From Gemmatimonadota bacterium (GTDB lineage Bacteria > Gemmatimonadota > Gemmatimonadetes > Gemmatimonadales > Gemmatimonadaceae), in contig CANJOX010000157.1 of NCBI GenBank assembly GCA_947475795.1, positions 1 through 7,406 on the forward strand: a stretch of DNA of 7,406 bases, given 5' to 3'. Shown in pieces: positions 1 to 6,506 of the stretch. The position numbers were made by a program, and so were the translations under genes. The number at the start of each line of letters is the position of its first letter. Positions within the stretch are counted from its first letter, which is position 1. The notes below the pieces were generated by a model. The model did no database searches. It worked only from the letters and a program-made list of their open reading frames with translations, and had not been told where the DNA came from.

Positions 1-2
1 AG

Positions 3-1715
3 AAGCAGATGGCGGCGTATCGCGCGCGTCAGCGGGCCGATTCGGTGGCCTACGCGCTGCGTTGGAACTGGAACACCCCGTACATCATTTCGAAGCACAA
101 TCCGGCGACGCTGTACTTCGGCGCCAACCGCGTGCTCAAGAGCGTGAAGTACGGCGACGACATGTTCCCCATCTCCGGTGAACTCTCGTACGCCGATTCG
201 GCCAAGCTGTTCGTGGCGCTCAAGACCACCGGCGGCATCACGCCCGACGTGACGGGTGCGGAAACGTTCGGGACGGTGGTGTCGCTGAACGAATCGTCGA
301 TCCGCCCGGGGTTGCTGTACGCTGGCACCGACGACGGCCGTGTGTGGCTCACGCGCAATGACGGCGCGCAGTGGGACGAAGTGACGAAGAACTTCACCGG
401 CGTACCGGCCGGCAGCTACGTGTCGCGCATCGAGCCGTCGCACTTCGACAGCGCCACGTTCTACGTCACGTTCGATAATCATCGGAACGATGATTACACG
501 CCGTATGTGTTCATGACCACGAACTTCGGCCGCACGTTCACGTCGATCGTGAACAACCTGCCCACAGGTCAGACCGACTTCGTGCACGTGATCCGCGAAG
601 ACACGAAGAACCAGAATCTGCTGTTCGTGGGCACGGATGTCGGCGCGTACGTGTCGATCGACCGCGGGCAGTCGTGGCAGCGGTTCATGAGCGGTCTTGG
701 CACCACGCCGGTGCACGATCTGCTCATTCATCCGCGCGACGGCGAACTCATTGCCGGCACGCACGGACGCTCGATCTGGATTGCCGACATCACGCCGTTG
801 CAGCAGATGACGCCGGCCGTGATCGCGGCCAAGGCCACGCTGTTTGCACCGCGCACGGCGTTCCAGTGGGGGGAGCAGACGATCAACGGCGGTAACGTGG
901 GGCAGGGGGTGTTTCAGGGCCCGAGCCCGGCCTACGGCGCGTCGATCTGGTACCGGCTGTCGGAGAATGCCGGTGGACAGGTGCGCATGATCGTGCAGGA
1001 CGCGAGCGGCGACACGATCCGCTCCCTCACCGGTCCCGGTCAGCCCGGCTTGCACAACGTGGTGTGGGACATGCGCGCACAGCGACCGGCTCCGGCGCGG
1101 ATCGCGCTGACGCCGGCGCAGGTGCGCGACAGCGTGAATACGCAGCGCCGTGTGTTGCGCGCGCTCGATTCGCTGGAGAAGGCGGGCGCGGTGCCGGCCC
1201 CGATGCTGGCCATGATCCGCACCACGGTGCAGACCGGTCAGCAGCCGCCGCAGATGGCCGCGATGTTGGGCGGCGGCTTCGGTGGTGGTGGCGGCGGTGG
1301 CGGTGGTGGTCGCGGCGGCGCGGGTGCCGGCGGCTTCCAGGATCGTCCGGGCGAAACGCGGGCGCTGCCGAGCTTCGGTGGGCAGGCCGGCGGTCGTGGG
1401 GCGGCCGGTGGAGCCGCAGCGGGCGGTGAAGGTGCACCGGACGCCGCGGCGGGCCCGGCCGGAATGCAGGCCATGTTCGGCCCGCTCCGCGATGCGCTGG
1501 GTGATGACTTCGCGGCCATCGGGATCTTCCCGGGCGGTGGCGGTGGTGGTCGCGGTGGCCGCGGTGGGCAGAACACGCTCGCGGGTACCGGTGACTACAA
1601 AATCACCATCGTCGTGGGTGGTACGTCGTACTCGAAGGTGTTGCGCATCGAGCGCGTGAGTGGCGGCGAAGGCGGTGGTGGCTTCTTCGGACTCGACGAC
1701 GACGAACGCCGCTAG
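3..1715 (+). CDS. Exported Asp-box (sortilin/VPS10-like, BNR-type) beta-propeller protein, C-terminal part
   Basis: The frame is open to the left edge (AAG CAG precede the first visible ATG at 9), and the product begins in mid-domain, so the gene starts outside the window. Numbering from that Met, Asp-box-like turns lie at residues 115-122 (TRNDGAQW), 170-177 (TTNFGRTF) and 216-223 (SIDRGQSW), with blade strands such as LLYAGTDDG and LLFVGTDVG. The phrase RWNWNTPYIISKHNP is typical of large secreted VPS10/BNR-repeat proteins often labelled glycosyl hydrolase. After the propeller, residues about 304-362 look like the first half of a FlgD-like beta-sandwich (IWYRL, GLHNVVWDMR), and residues 528-552 look like its last strands (GDYKITIVVGG). 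Between them are a helical stretch and two polyglycine tracts (about 421-447 and 508-522). No catalytic function can be read; binding or scaffolding outside the cytoplasm is inferred. The signal peptide would lie outside the window. Confidence 0.85.
   Translation, partial: KQMAAYRARQRADSVAYALRWNWNTPYIISKHNPATLYFGANRVLKSVKYGDDMFPISGELSYADSAKLFVALKTTGGITPDVTGAETFGTVVSLNESSIRPGLLYAGTDDGRVWLTRNDGAQWDEVTKNFTGVPAGSYVSRIEPSHFDSATFYVTFDNHRNDDYTPYVFMTTNFGRTFTSIVNNLPTGQTDFVHVIREDTKNQNLLFVGTDVGAYVSIDRGQSWQRFMSGLGTTPVHDLLIHPRDGELIAGTHGRSIWIADITPLQQMTPAVIAAKATLFAPRTAFQWGEQTINGGNVGQGVFQGPSPAYGASIWYRLSENAGGQVRMIVQDASGDTIRSLTGPGQPGLHNVVWDMRAQRPAPARIALTPAQVRDSVNTQRRVLRALDSLEKAGAVPAPMLAMIRTTVQTGQQPPQMAAMLGGGFGGGGGGGGGGRGGAGAGGFQDRPGETRALPSFGGQAGGRGAAGGAAAGGEGAPDAAAGPAGMQAMFGPLRDALGDDFAAIGIFPGGGGGGRGGRGGQNTLAGTGDYKITIVVGGTSYSKVLRIERVSGGEGGGGFFGLDDDERR
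1269..1350 (+). repeat. Glycine-codon (GGN) low-complexity tract, first copy
   Basis: This is a run of mainly GGC and GGT codons inside the Asp-box protein, encoding a tract of about ten consecutive glycines and then Gly/Arg/Ala. It is a flexible linker, in frame and without stops. Positions 1293-1315 are repeated exactly at 1533-1555, 240 bases downstream. Confidence 0.85.
1530..1573 (+). repeat. Glycine-codon (GGN) low-complexity tract, second copy
   Basis: This is the second Gly/Arg-rich stretch in the same gene, encoding six glycines followed by RGGRGG. Its first 23 bases from 1533 match 1293-1315 base for base and in the same reading frame. The two copies are exactly 240 bases (80 codons) apart. 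Confidence 0.85.
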
Positions 1716-1733
1716 TTCTCGCCGTGGTGACAT

Positions 1734-1769
1734 GATGCCCCGTGACCGGTTTGCCGGTCACGGGGCATC
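1734..1769. terminator. Perfect 16-bp hairpin between convergent genes, likely bidirectional terminator
   Basis: Arm 1734-1749 (GATGCCCCGTGACCGG) pairs perfectly with 1754-1769 around the four-base loop TTTG. It starts 18 bases after the stop of the Asp-box protein, and on the other strand 6 bases after the stop of the ankyrin gene. That position between converging genes suggests it ends both transcripts. Neither side has a real U-tract, so classical intrinsic termination is not proven; it could instead act as a 3'-end stabiliser. Confidence 0.7.
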
Positions 1770-1774
1770 GTTGC

Positions 1775-1795
1775 ATCACGAGCCCGGCTCGTGAT
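1775..1795. terminator. Second hairpin spanning the ankyrin gene stop codon
   Basis: The stretch ATCACGAGCC / GGCTCGTGAT is a perfect inverted repeat around a single central base; physically, about 8-9 bp form with a loop of three or more bases. It covers the last codons and the TGA stop (1776-1778, minus strand) of the ankyrin gene, and begins 5 bases beyond the 16-bp hairpin. For rightward transcripts it is a second downstream stem. There is no U-tract. A role in termination or 3'-end protection is inferred from position. Confidence 0.45.
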
Positions 1796-2459
1796 CCGAT
1801 ACGGCCGCGAGCTTCGCTCCCAGCTCTGGAAATCCGCGCGCGATCGCCAGCATCGCCGGTGTCGATCGGTCGTCGGTGAGCGCGTGCGGATCGGCGTCGC
1901 GCGCCAGGAACAGGTCGCACAACGCCTCGTTGCCGCGCGAGGCGGCAAGATGCAGCGGCGTGTTGCCGTTGGCATCGCGCGCCGTCACGTCGGCGCCGGC
2001 AAAGACGAGGCGCCGCACGAGCAACGGCAGCGTGCGTCCCGCCAGTGCCGCGTGCAGCGGCGAATTGCGGAGGGCGTTGGTGGAATGCGCATCCAGCGGA
2101 GCGCCGTGGTCGATCAGCAGGCGTACGGCGTCATCGTGCCCGAAAAAGGCGGCGAGGTGCAACGGCGTCCATCCGTCGCTGCTGCGGCGCACCCGCGCGT
2201 CATCATCGGTCTCGATCGCCGACCGTAACGCCGTCACGTCACCCAGCGCGGCTGCCTCGCACGCCTCGAGCGGACGCCCGGGATGGAGGAGATCGGCCAT
2301 CTCCGGCGCGCCCACATAGCAGGCGTGCAGGACCAGCGACTCGTTCCCGCCGGCCCGTGCGCCGGCGAGCGACGGATCATCGCGTAACAGCGCGACGACG
2401 GCATCACGGTCTCGCGTGCGGATCGCGGTCAGCAGCGTCTCGGGGGCGGGGCGCACCAT
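1776..2459 (-). CDS. Ankyrin-repeat protein
   Basis: The predicted protein has 227 residues. Two canonical repeats are clear: residues 95-126 (DGWTPLHLAAFFGH...LLIDHGAPLDAHS) and 164-195 (NGNTPLHLAASRGN...ADPHALT). A weaker repeat lies between them (NSPLHAAL, 132-162), and degenerate ones lie at 7-36, 40-60 and 198-217. The family serves as protein-binding scaffolds; the partner is unknown. No signal peptide or membrane segment is visible, so it is probably cytoplasmic. I chose ATG at 2459-2457. The frame continues to a TTG at 2480, but that codon overlaps the only good Shine-Dalgarno, GGAGG at 2478-2474, so it is unlikely to be the start. The GGAGG is 14 bases from the ATG, somewhat long, and sits in possible hairpins. 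The gene converges with the Asp-box protein and diverges from the phosphodiesterase, so it is probably monocistronic. Confidence 0.88.
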   Translation of the reverse strand: MVRPAPETLLTAIRTRDRDAVVALLRDDPSLAGARAGGNESLVLHACYVGAPEMADLLHPGRPLEACEAAALGDVTALRSAIETDDDARVRRSSDGWTPLHLAAFFGHDDAVRLLIDHGAPLDAHSTNALRNSPLHAALAGRTLPLLVRRLVFAGADVTARDANGNTPLHLAASRGNEALCDLFLARDADPHALTDDRSTPAMLAIARGFPELGAKLAAVSDHEPGS

Positions 2460-2482
2460 GGAGGAAGAAATTGCCTCCAATT
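2457..2482 (-). promoter_or_regulatory. Ribosome binding site of the ankyrin gene with two alternative hairpins
   Basis: Read on the minus strand, AATTG-GAGG-CAATT (2482-2469) is a perfect 5-bp stem with the Shine-Dalgarno core in its loop. Alternatively TGGAGG (2479-2474) pairs with CCTCCA (2464-2459), hiding the Shine-Dalgarno and the A of the ATG. The two folds share bases and cannot coexist. The inverted repeats are seen directly; any control of translation is inference. Confidence 0.4.
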
Positions 2483-2545
2483 CGCCGGAATGGCTATCGT
2501 CACGATCCAGTCGCGCTCCCGTGGCGGTCGGGTCACGGCTCGCCC

Positions 2546-2564
2546 GGCGGGCCTCGGGCCCGCC
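2546..2564. repeat. GC-only inverted repeat in the divergent promoter region
   Basis: GGCGGGCC (2546-2553) and GGCCCGCC (2557-2564) are perfect 8-base arms around TCG. The repeat lies between the divergent ankyrin and phosphodiesterase genes, its right end 34 bases before the phosphodiesterase ATG. It could be an operator or a leader stem, or a chance product of high GC. Apart from this and the ankyrin RBS region, the 139-base gap holds no convincing promoter pair. Confidence 0.4.
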
Positions 2565-2586
2565 TCCGCGCGCATCGGCGGACGGT

Positions 2587-2592
2587 TACCGT
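2587..2592 (+). promoter_or_regulatory. Possible -10 element placed for leaderless transcription of the phosphodiesterase gene
   Basis: TACCGT fits the loose TANNNT -10 pattern and ends 6 bases before the ATG at 2599, a spacing seen with leaderless mRNAs. No good -35 is seen about 17 bases upstream. A hexamer this loose can occur by chance. Confidence 0.2.
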
Positions 2593-2598
2593 TGGGGT

Positions 2599-3612
2599 AT
2601 GCGTACTGTATTCACGGGTGTCCCCATGGCCGTGCCCGCGGCCATCCTGCTGCTGTCGTCGCTGGCGGCCTGTGCGTCCACCGGCCCACGCGCCCCCGTC
2701 GGCCCCGGCGGGGCGGCGGCCCCGATCGTGATCGCGCACCGCGGCGCGAGCGGACACCGCCCCGAGCACACCCTCGAGGGCTACGCGCTGGCGGTGCAGA
2801 TGGGCGCCGATTTTATCGAGCCCGATCTCGTACGCACCAAGGACGGCGCGCTGGTGGCGCGTCATGAAAACGAAATCGGCGGCACCACCGACGTGGCCAC
2901 GAAGTTCGCGTCGCGCAAAACACGCAAGGTGATTGACGGCGACACGATCAACGGCTGGTTTACCGAAGACTTCACGCTGGCCGAGCTGCGCACCTTGCGC
3001 GCCAACGAGCGGCTGCCGTTCCGGTCGCATGCGTACGACGGGCAGTTTCTGGTGCCCACGTTCGACGACGTGCTGGCCCTGGCCGATTCGCTGGGCCGCG
3101 CGCGCGGACGCGTGGTCGGGGTGTATCCGGAAACCAAGCACCCCACCTACTTCCGCAGCATCGGCCTGCCCATCGAGGAACCGCTGCTGCTGGCGCTGCG
3201 GGCCCGCGGGCTCGACCGCGCCGATGCGCCGGTGTTCATCCAGAGTTTCGAAAACGGCAATCTGCGCACGCTCGCGACCCAGACGCGCGTCCGCCTGATC
3301 CAGCTGGTGTCCACGGCGCCACAGGTCACGCCCGCCGCGCTCCGCGATATCGCGACGTACGCCTATGGCGTTGGGGCCAATACGCGGCAAATCGTCGGTG
3401 AAGATTCGGCGGCGGTGCCCACCACGCTCATCGCGGATGCGCACGCGGCCGGACTGCGTGTGCACGTGTGGACGCTGCGTCCGGAACCGGTGTTCCTGGC
3501 CAAGCGCTACGGCGGCGATCCGATCGCCGAAGTGCGCGAGCTGCTCCGGCTTGGCGTTGACGGCCTCTTCGGTGACTTTCCCGATCAGGTGGTGCGCGGA
3601 CTGCGCCGGTAG
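2599..3612 (+). CDS. glpQ: Glycerophosphodiester phosphodiesterase, GlpQ-type lipoprotein
   Basis: Predicted to hydrolyse glycerophosphodiesters to sn-glycerol-3-phosphate and an alcohol (EC 3.1.4.46) at the cell envelope. The protein has 337 residues. Residues 1-25 form a lipoprotein signal: Arg2, a hydrophobic core (AVPAAILLL) and the lipobox LAAC with lipidated Cys25. Ala at +2 fits outer-membrane retention in the E. coli scheme. The catalytic TIM-barrel starts with IAHRGASGHRPEHT (His47, Arg48). Next come metal ligands EPD (Glu74, Asp76), the second catalytic His89 in ARHE, YPETKHP (Glu178, Lys180), FIQSFE (213-218) and the closing GVDGLFGDFPD. The long TDVATKF...FTLAELRTL segment matches GlpQ rather than the short cytoplasmic UgpQ form. 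The frame is open upstream to 2416, but only ATG 2599 gives a proper charged signal peptide; ATG 2626 would lack the Arg. No well-placed Shine-Dalgarno is seen. ppc follows 26 bases downstream on the same strand. Confidence 0.93.
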   Translation: MRTVFTGVPMAVPAAILLLSSLAACASTGPRAPVGPGGAAAPIVIAHRGASGHRPEHTLEGYALAVQMGADFIEPDLVRTKDGALVARHENEIGGTTDVATKFASRKTRKVIDGDTINGWFTEDFTLAELRTLRANERLPFRSHAYDGQFLVPTFDDVLALADSLGRARGRVVGVYPETKHPTYFRSIGLPIEEPLLLALRARGLDRADAPVFIQSFENGNLRTLATQTRVRLIQLVSTAPQVTPAALRDIATYAYGVGANTRQIVGEDSAAVPTTLIADAHAAGLRVHVWTLRPEPVFLAKRYGGDPIAEVRELLRLGVDGLFGDFPDQVVRGLRR

Positions 3613-3613
3613 C

Positions 3614-3638
3614 GGAGGCGCCATAGATTCGGCCGGAT
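3614..3638 (+). promoter_or_regulatory. Start region of ppc with distant Shine-Dalgarno
   Basis: GGAGG at 3614-3618 lies 20 bases before the ATG at 3639, too far for normal use. It is 8 bases before an in-frame ATT (3627), and a TAG at 3624-3626 closes the frame further up. TAGATT (3624-3629) is also a possible -10, 9 bases before the ATG. How ppc translation starts is therefore unclear. Confidence 0.3.
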
Positions 3639-6440
3639 ATGTCAGCGACTCCCGACACCGGCCGGCTGGAGAAGGACCTTCCTCTCCGCGACGATATCCG
3701 CCTCTTGGGGCGTGTGTTGGGTGACACGCTGCGCGAGCAGGAAGGGGACGCGCTCTTTCAGCTGGTCGAATCGGTGCGGCAGACGGCGGTCCGGTTTGCG
3801 CGCGCGGGGAGCCCGGATGACCGGGCCGAATTACATCGACTCCTCGACGGCCTGCCGCATGGCGACATGCACCGCGTCGTCCGCGCCTTTGCCCACTTCC
3901 TGCAGCTCGCCAACATCGCCGAGGACGCGCACCGGGCGCGTCGCCGCCGGGCGCACGCGATCGATGGCTCCTCGCCGCAGGAGGGGAGTCTGGCGTTCTC
4001 GCTGGACGAGGTGCTGCGCCGCGGGCCCGATACGGCCGCGAAGCTCGAGGCGTTCTTCGCGACCGCGCTGGTGTCACCGGTGCTGACGGCGCACCCCACC
4101 GAAGTGCAGCGGCACAGCACGCAGCGGGCGTTGCAGCAGATCGCCGCGCTGCTCGAGCGCCGCGACCGGCAGTCGCTCACCCCCGATGAACAGCACGACG
4201 CCGACGAGACGCTCGCGCAGGTGGTGCTCCGGCTCTGGCACACGCGCATGGTGCGCGGCGAGCGGTTGCGCGTGACCGACGAAGTGCGCAACGGCGTGGA
4301 TTACTTCCGCACGACGTTCCTCACCGAAATCCCGCGTCTGCACAGTGAGACGGAGGCGCTGCTGCGCGCACGGTGGCCCGCCCGCCCGTGGACACTCCCC
4401 TGTTTTCTGCGCGTGGGAAGCTGGATCGGTGGCGATCGCGACGGCAATCCATTCGTGACCGCCGACACGCTGCGCGACGCGATGCAGCTGCAAGCCGCGG
4501 CGGCGCTCGAATTCTACCTCGAGGAAGTACACGCCCTCGGCGATGAGCTGCCGCTGTCCACGCTGCTGGTGCCGGTCACCGCCGACCTGGCGGCGCTCTC
4601 TGATAGGTCGTGCGACACCTCGCCACACCGCGTCGACGAGCCGTATCGCCGCTCGCTCATCGGGATCGCGGTACGACTTGCGGCGACGGCACAGGCGCTC
4701 GGTGTGCCGGCGCCCGTGCGACCGACCCCCGGTGGCGGCGCGCCGTACGCAGCGAGCGCCGACCTCGCGGCCGAGCTGGCCGTCATCCGTGACTCGCTGC
4801 ACCAGCACGGCGGTGCGCGGCTCGTGGCCGGCCGTCTGCACCGGCTGCTGCGCGCGGTGGAGCTGTTCGGCTTTCATCTGGCGCCGATCGATCTGCGACA
4901 GAATGCCGACGTGCACGCACGCGTGATCGCGGAGCTGCTCGCGCGCGCCGACGTGTGTGCCGACTATGCCGCGCTCAGTGAGTCCGATCGCGTGACGATG
5001 CTCGTGGCCGAGCTCAGCGGAACGCGTCCTCTCTATTCCCCACACCTGTCGTACTCCGACGAGGTCACGGGGGAGCTGGCGATCGCGTTTGCGGCGCAGA
5101 CGCTGCGCGGGCGCTTCGGCGCGGCGGCGCTGCCGCACTGCATCATCTCGAAGTGCGACGGGGTGTCCGACCTGCTCGAAGTGGCACTCATCTTGAAGGA
5201 GGCGGGGCTGATACACGGCGGCGCCTCACCCCGCGCCGAGATGCAGGTCATCCCGCTGTTCGAGACCATCGATGATCTCCGGCGCGCCGGACAGACGATG
5301 GACGCGCTCTTCGCCCTGCCGGTGTATCGCGCGCTGGTGGCCTCGCAGGGCGACGTGCAGGAGGTGATGCTCGGCTACTCCGACAGCAACAAGGACGGTG
5401 GTTTCCTGACGTCCGGATGGGAGCTGTATCAGGCCGAGGTGGCGCTGACGCAGGTGTTTGCGTCGCACGGGGTACGTCTGCGGTTGTTCCATGGACGCGG
5501 CGGCTCGGTGGGACGCGGCGGCGGCCCGAGCTATCAGGCCATTCTCGCTCAGCCGGCGGGAGCGGTAAACGGGCAGATCCGCATCACCGAACAGGGCGAG
5601 GTGATCGCGTCCAAGTATGCCACGCCCGACGTGGGGCGGCGCAATCTCGAGCTGCTGGTGGCGGCGACGCTCGAGGCCTCGCTGAGTGATCAGGGACCGC
5701 AGGGTGGGGACGCCGGCCACGTGGTGGCGGATTTCCACCCCGTCATGGACCGGTTGTCGGCGCTCGCGTTCGCTGCGTACCGGGCGCTGGTGTACGAGAC
5801 CCCCGGCTTCGTGCAGTACTTCCGCGAGTCCACGCCGTTGGCGGAGATCGCGACGCTCAACATTGGGAGCCGGCCCGCGGCGCGCCGGTCCAGCGATCGC
5901 ATCGAGGATCTGCGGGCCATCCCGTGGGTGTTCGCGTGGGCGCAGTGCCGGCTCATGCTACCGGGGTGGTACGGCGTGGGGACGGCGCTGCAGCAGTACC
6001 TGGCGGAGACTCCGGATGGATTACCGGTGTTGCAGCGGATGGCGCGGGAGTGGCCGGTGTTTCGTACGCTATTGTCGAATATCGACATGGTGCTCGCCAA
6101 GTCGGATCTCGGTGTGGCGTCGCGCTACGCCGAGCTGGTGCAGGACGCTGACCTCCGCCAGCGGATCTTCGGTACCCTTTCCGCCGAATGGCATCGCACG
6201 CGCGAGGCGCTGTTGCAGATCACGGGCACGACGGAGTTGCTGGCCGATAACCCGTTGCTCCGCCGGTCGATCGCCAACCGGTTTCCGTACATGGACCCGC
6301 TCAATCACCTGCAGATCGAGCTGCTGCGCCGCTACCGCGAGGCGCCGGGGGAGCACGCCGGTCCCGAGGACGAGGGGCTGCGGCGCGGGATTCACATCAC
6401 GATCAACGGCATCGCCGCCGGATTGCGAAACAGCGGATGA
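3639..6440 (+). CDS. ppc: Phosphoenolpyruvate carboxylase
   Basis: Cytoplasmic enzyme joining bicarbonate to PEP to give oxaloacetate and phosphate (EC 4.1.1.31), refilling the TCA cycle and supplying aspartate-family synthesis. The protein has 933 residues; E. coli Ppc has 883. Signature motifs occur in order: LTAHPTEVQRHS with catalytic His152 (E. coli His138), GSWIGGDRDGNP (260-271), PLFETIDDL (539-547), GYSDSNKDGG with Asp582 and Lys585 (Lys546), the mobile loop FHGRGGSVGRGGGP with His618, Arg620 and Arg626 (His579, Arg581, Arg587), NIGSRPAARRSS, and the C-terminal GIAAGLRNSG. Residues equivalent to the E. coli aspartate-inhibition site appear kept (Arg626, Lys821, Arg881, Asn931), so feedback by aspartate or malate is likely. 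No frameshift or missing motif is seen. ATG 3639 is preferred because LRDDIRLLGRVLGDTL, the usual family N-terminus, follows about 15 residues later. It may be co-transcribed with the phosphodiesterase gene. Confidence 0.98.
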   Translation: MSATPDTGRLEKDLPLRDDIRLLGRVLGDTLREQEGDALFQLVESVRQTAVRFARAGSPDDRAELHRLLDGLPHGDMHRVVRAFAHFLQLANIAEDAHRARRRRAHAIDGSSPQEGSLAFSLDEVLRRGPDTAAKLEAFFATALVSPVLTAHPTEVQRHSTQRALQQIAALLERRDRQSLTPDEQHDADETLAQVVLRLWHTRMVRGERLRVTDEVRNGVDYFRTTFLTEIPRLHSETEALLRARWPARPWTLPCFLRVGSWIGGDRDGNPFVTADTLRDAMQLQAAAALEFYLEEVHALGDELPLSTLLVPVTADLAALSDRSCDTSPHRVDEPYRRSLIGIAVRLAATAQALGVPAPVRPTPGGGAPYAASADLAAELAVIRDSLHQHGGARLVAGRLHRLLRAVELFGFHLAPIDLRQNADVHARVIAELLARADVCADYAALSESDRVTMLVAELSGTRPLYSPHLSYSDEVTGELAIAFAAQTLRGRFGAAALPHCIISKCDGVSDLLEVALILKEAGLIHGGASPRAEMQVIPLFETIDDLRRAGQTMDALFALPVYRALVASQGDVQEVMLGYSDSNKDGGFLTSGWELYQAEVALTQVFASHGVRLRLFHGRGGSVGRGGGPSYQAILAQPAGAVNGQIRITEQGEVIASKYATPDVGRRNLELLVAATLEASLSDQGPQGGDAGHVVADFHPVMDRLSALAFAAYRALVYETPGFVQYFRESTPLAEIATLNIGSRPAARRSSDRIEDLRAIPWVFAWAQCRLMLPGWYGVGTALQQYLAETPDGLPVLQRMAREWPVFRTLLSNIDMVLAKSDLGVASRYAELVQDADLRQRIFGTLSAEWHRTREALLQITGTTELLADNPLLRRSIANRFPYMDPLNHLQIELLRRYREAPGEHAGPEDEGLRRGIHITINGIAAGLRNSG

Positions 6441-6462
6441 CGGTAGGGCCGTCATCCGCTGT
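6430..6462. terminator. Perfect 14-bp hairpin overlapping the ppc stop codon
   Basis: ACAGCGGATGACGG (6430-6443) pairs perfectly with 6449-6462 around the loop TAGGG. The ppc stop TGA (6438-6440) lies inside the left arm. On the + strand no T-run follows. On the - strand the stem starts 44 bases after the desaturase stop and is followed by TT at its base, so it resembles an intrinsic terminator slightly more in that direction. Its placement between converging genes suggests a shared bidirectional terminator. Confidence 0.65.
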
Positions 6463-6506
6463 GCGCGGGCATACCGTCGCGGGGCACCACGACGCGTCGT
6501 ACCGCG

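Noticed and set aside
1238..1576. Minus-strand proline-rich frame opposite the glycine tracts
   Set aside because: The polyproline is just the complement of GGN glycine codons; the + strand frame continues with recognisable domains on both sides.
2416..2598. Upstream in-frame extension of the phosphodiesterase
   Set aside because: It would place 61 residues before a complete lipoprotein signal peptide and overlap the ankyrin gene start; the ATG at 2599 explains the signal sequence.
2533..4077. 514-codon open frame on the minus strand across the phosphodiesterase and the ppc start
   Set aside because: It is antisense to two genes with clear motifs and its product is an Arg/Ala/Pro-rich composition with no recognisable domain. 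Such frames are expected at this GC content.
4074..5216. 380-codon open frame on the minus strand inside ppc
   Set aside because: It lies wholly antisense to conserved ppc coding sequence and has low-complexity Arg/His/Gln-rich sequence; a GC-driven shadow frame.
6489..6500. Perfect 12-base palindrome ACGACGCGTCGT between ppc and the desaturase
   Set aside because: It is isolated, has no loop and no second copy in the window, and is short enough to arise by chance in GC-rich DNA.
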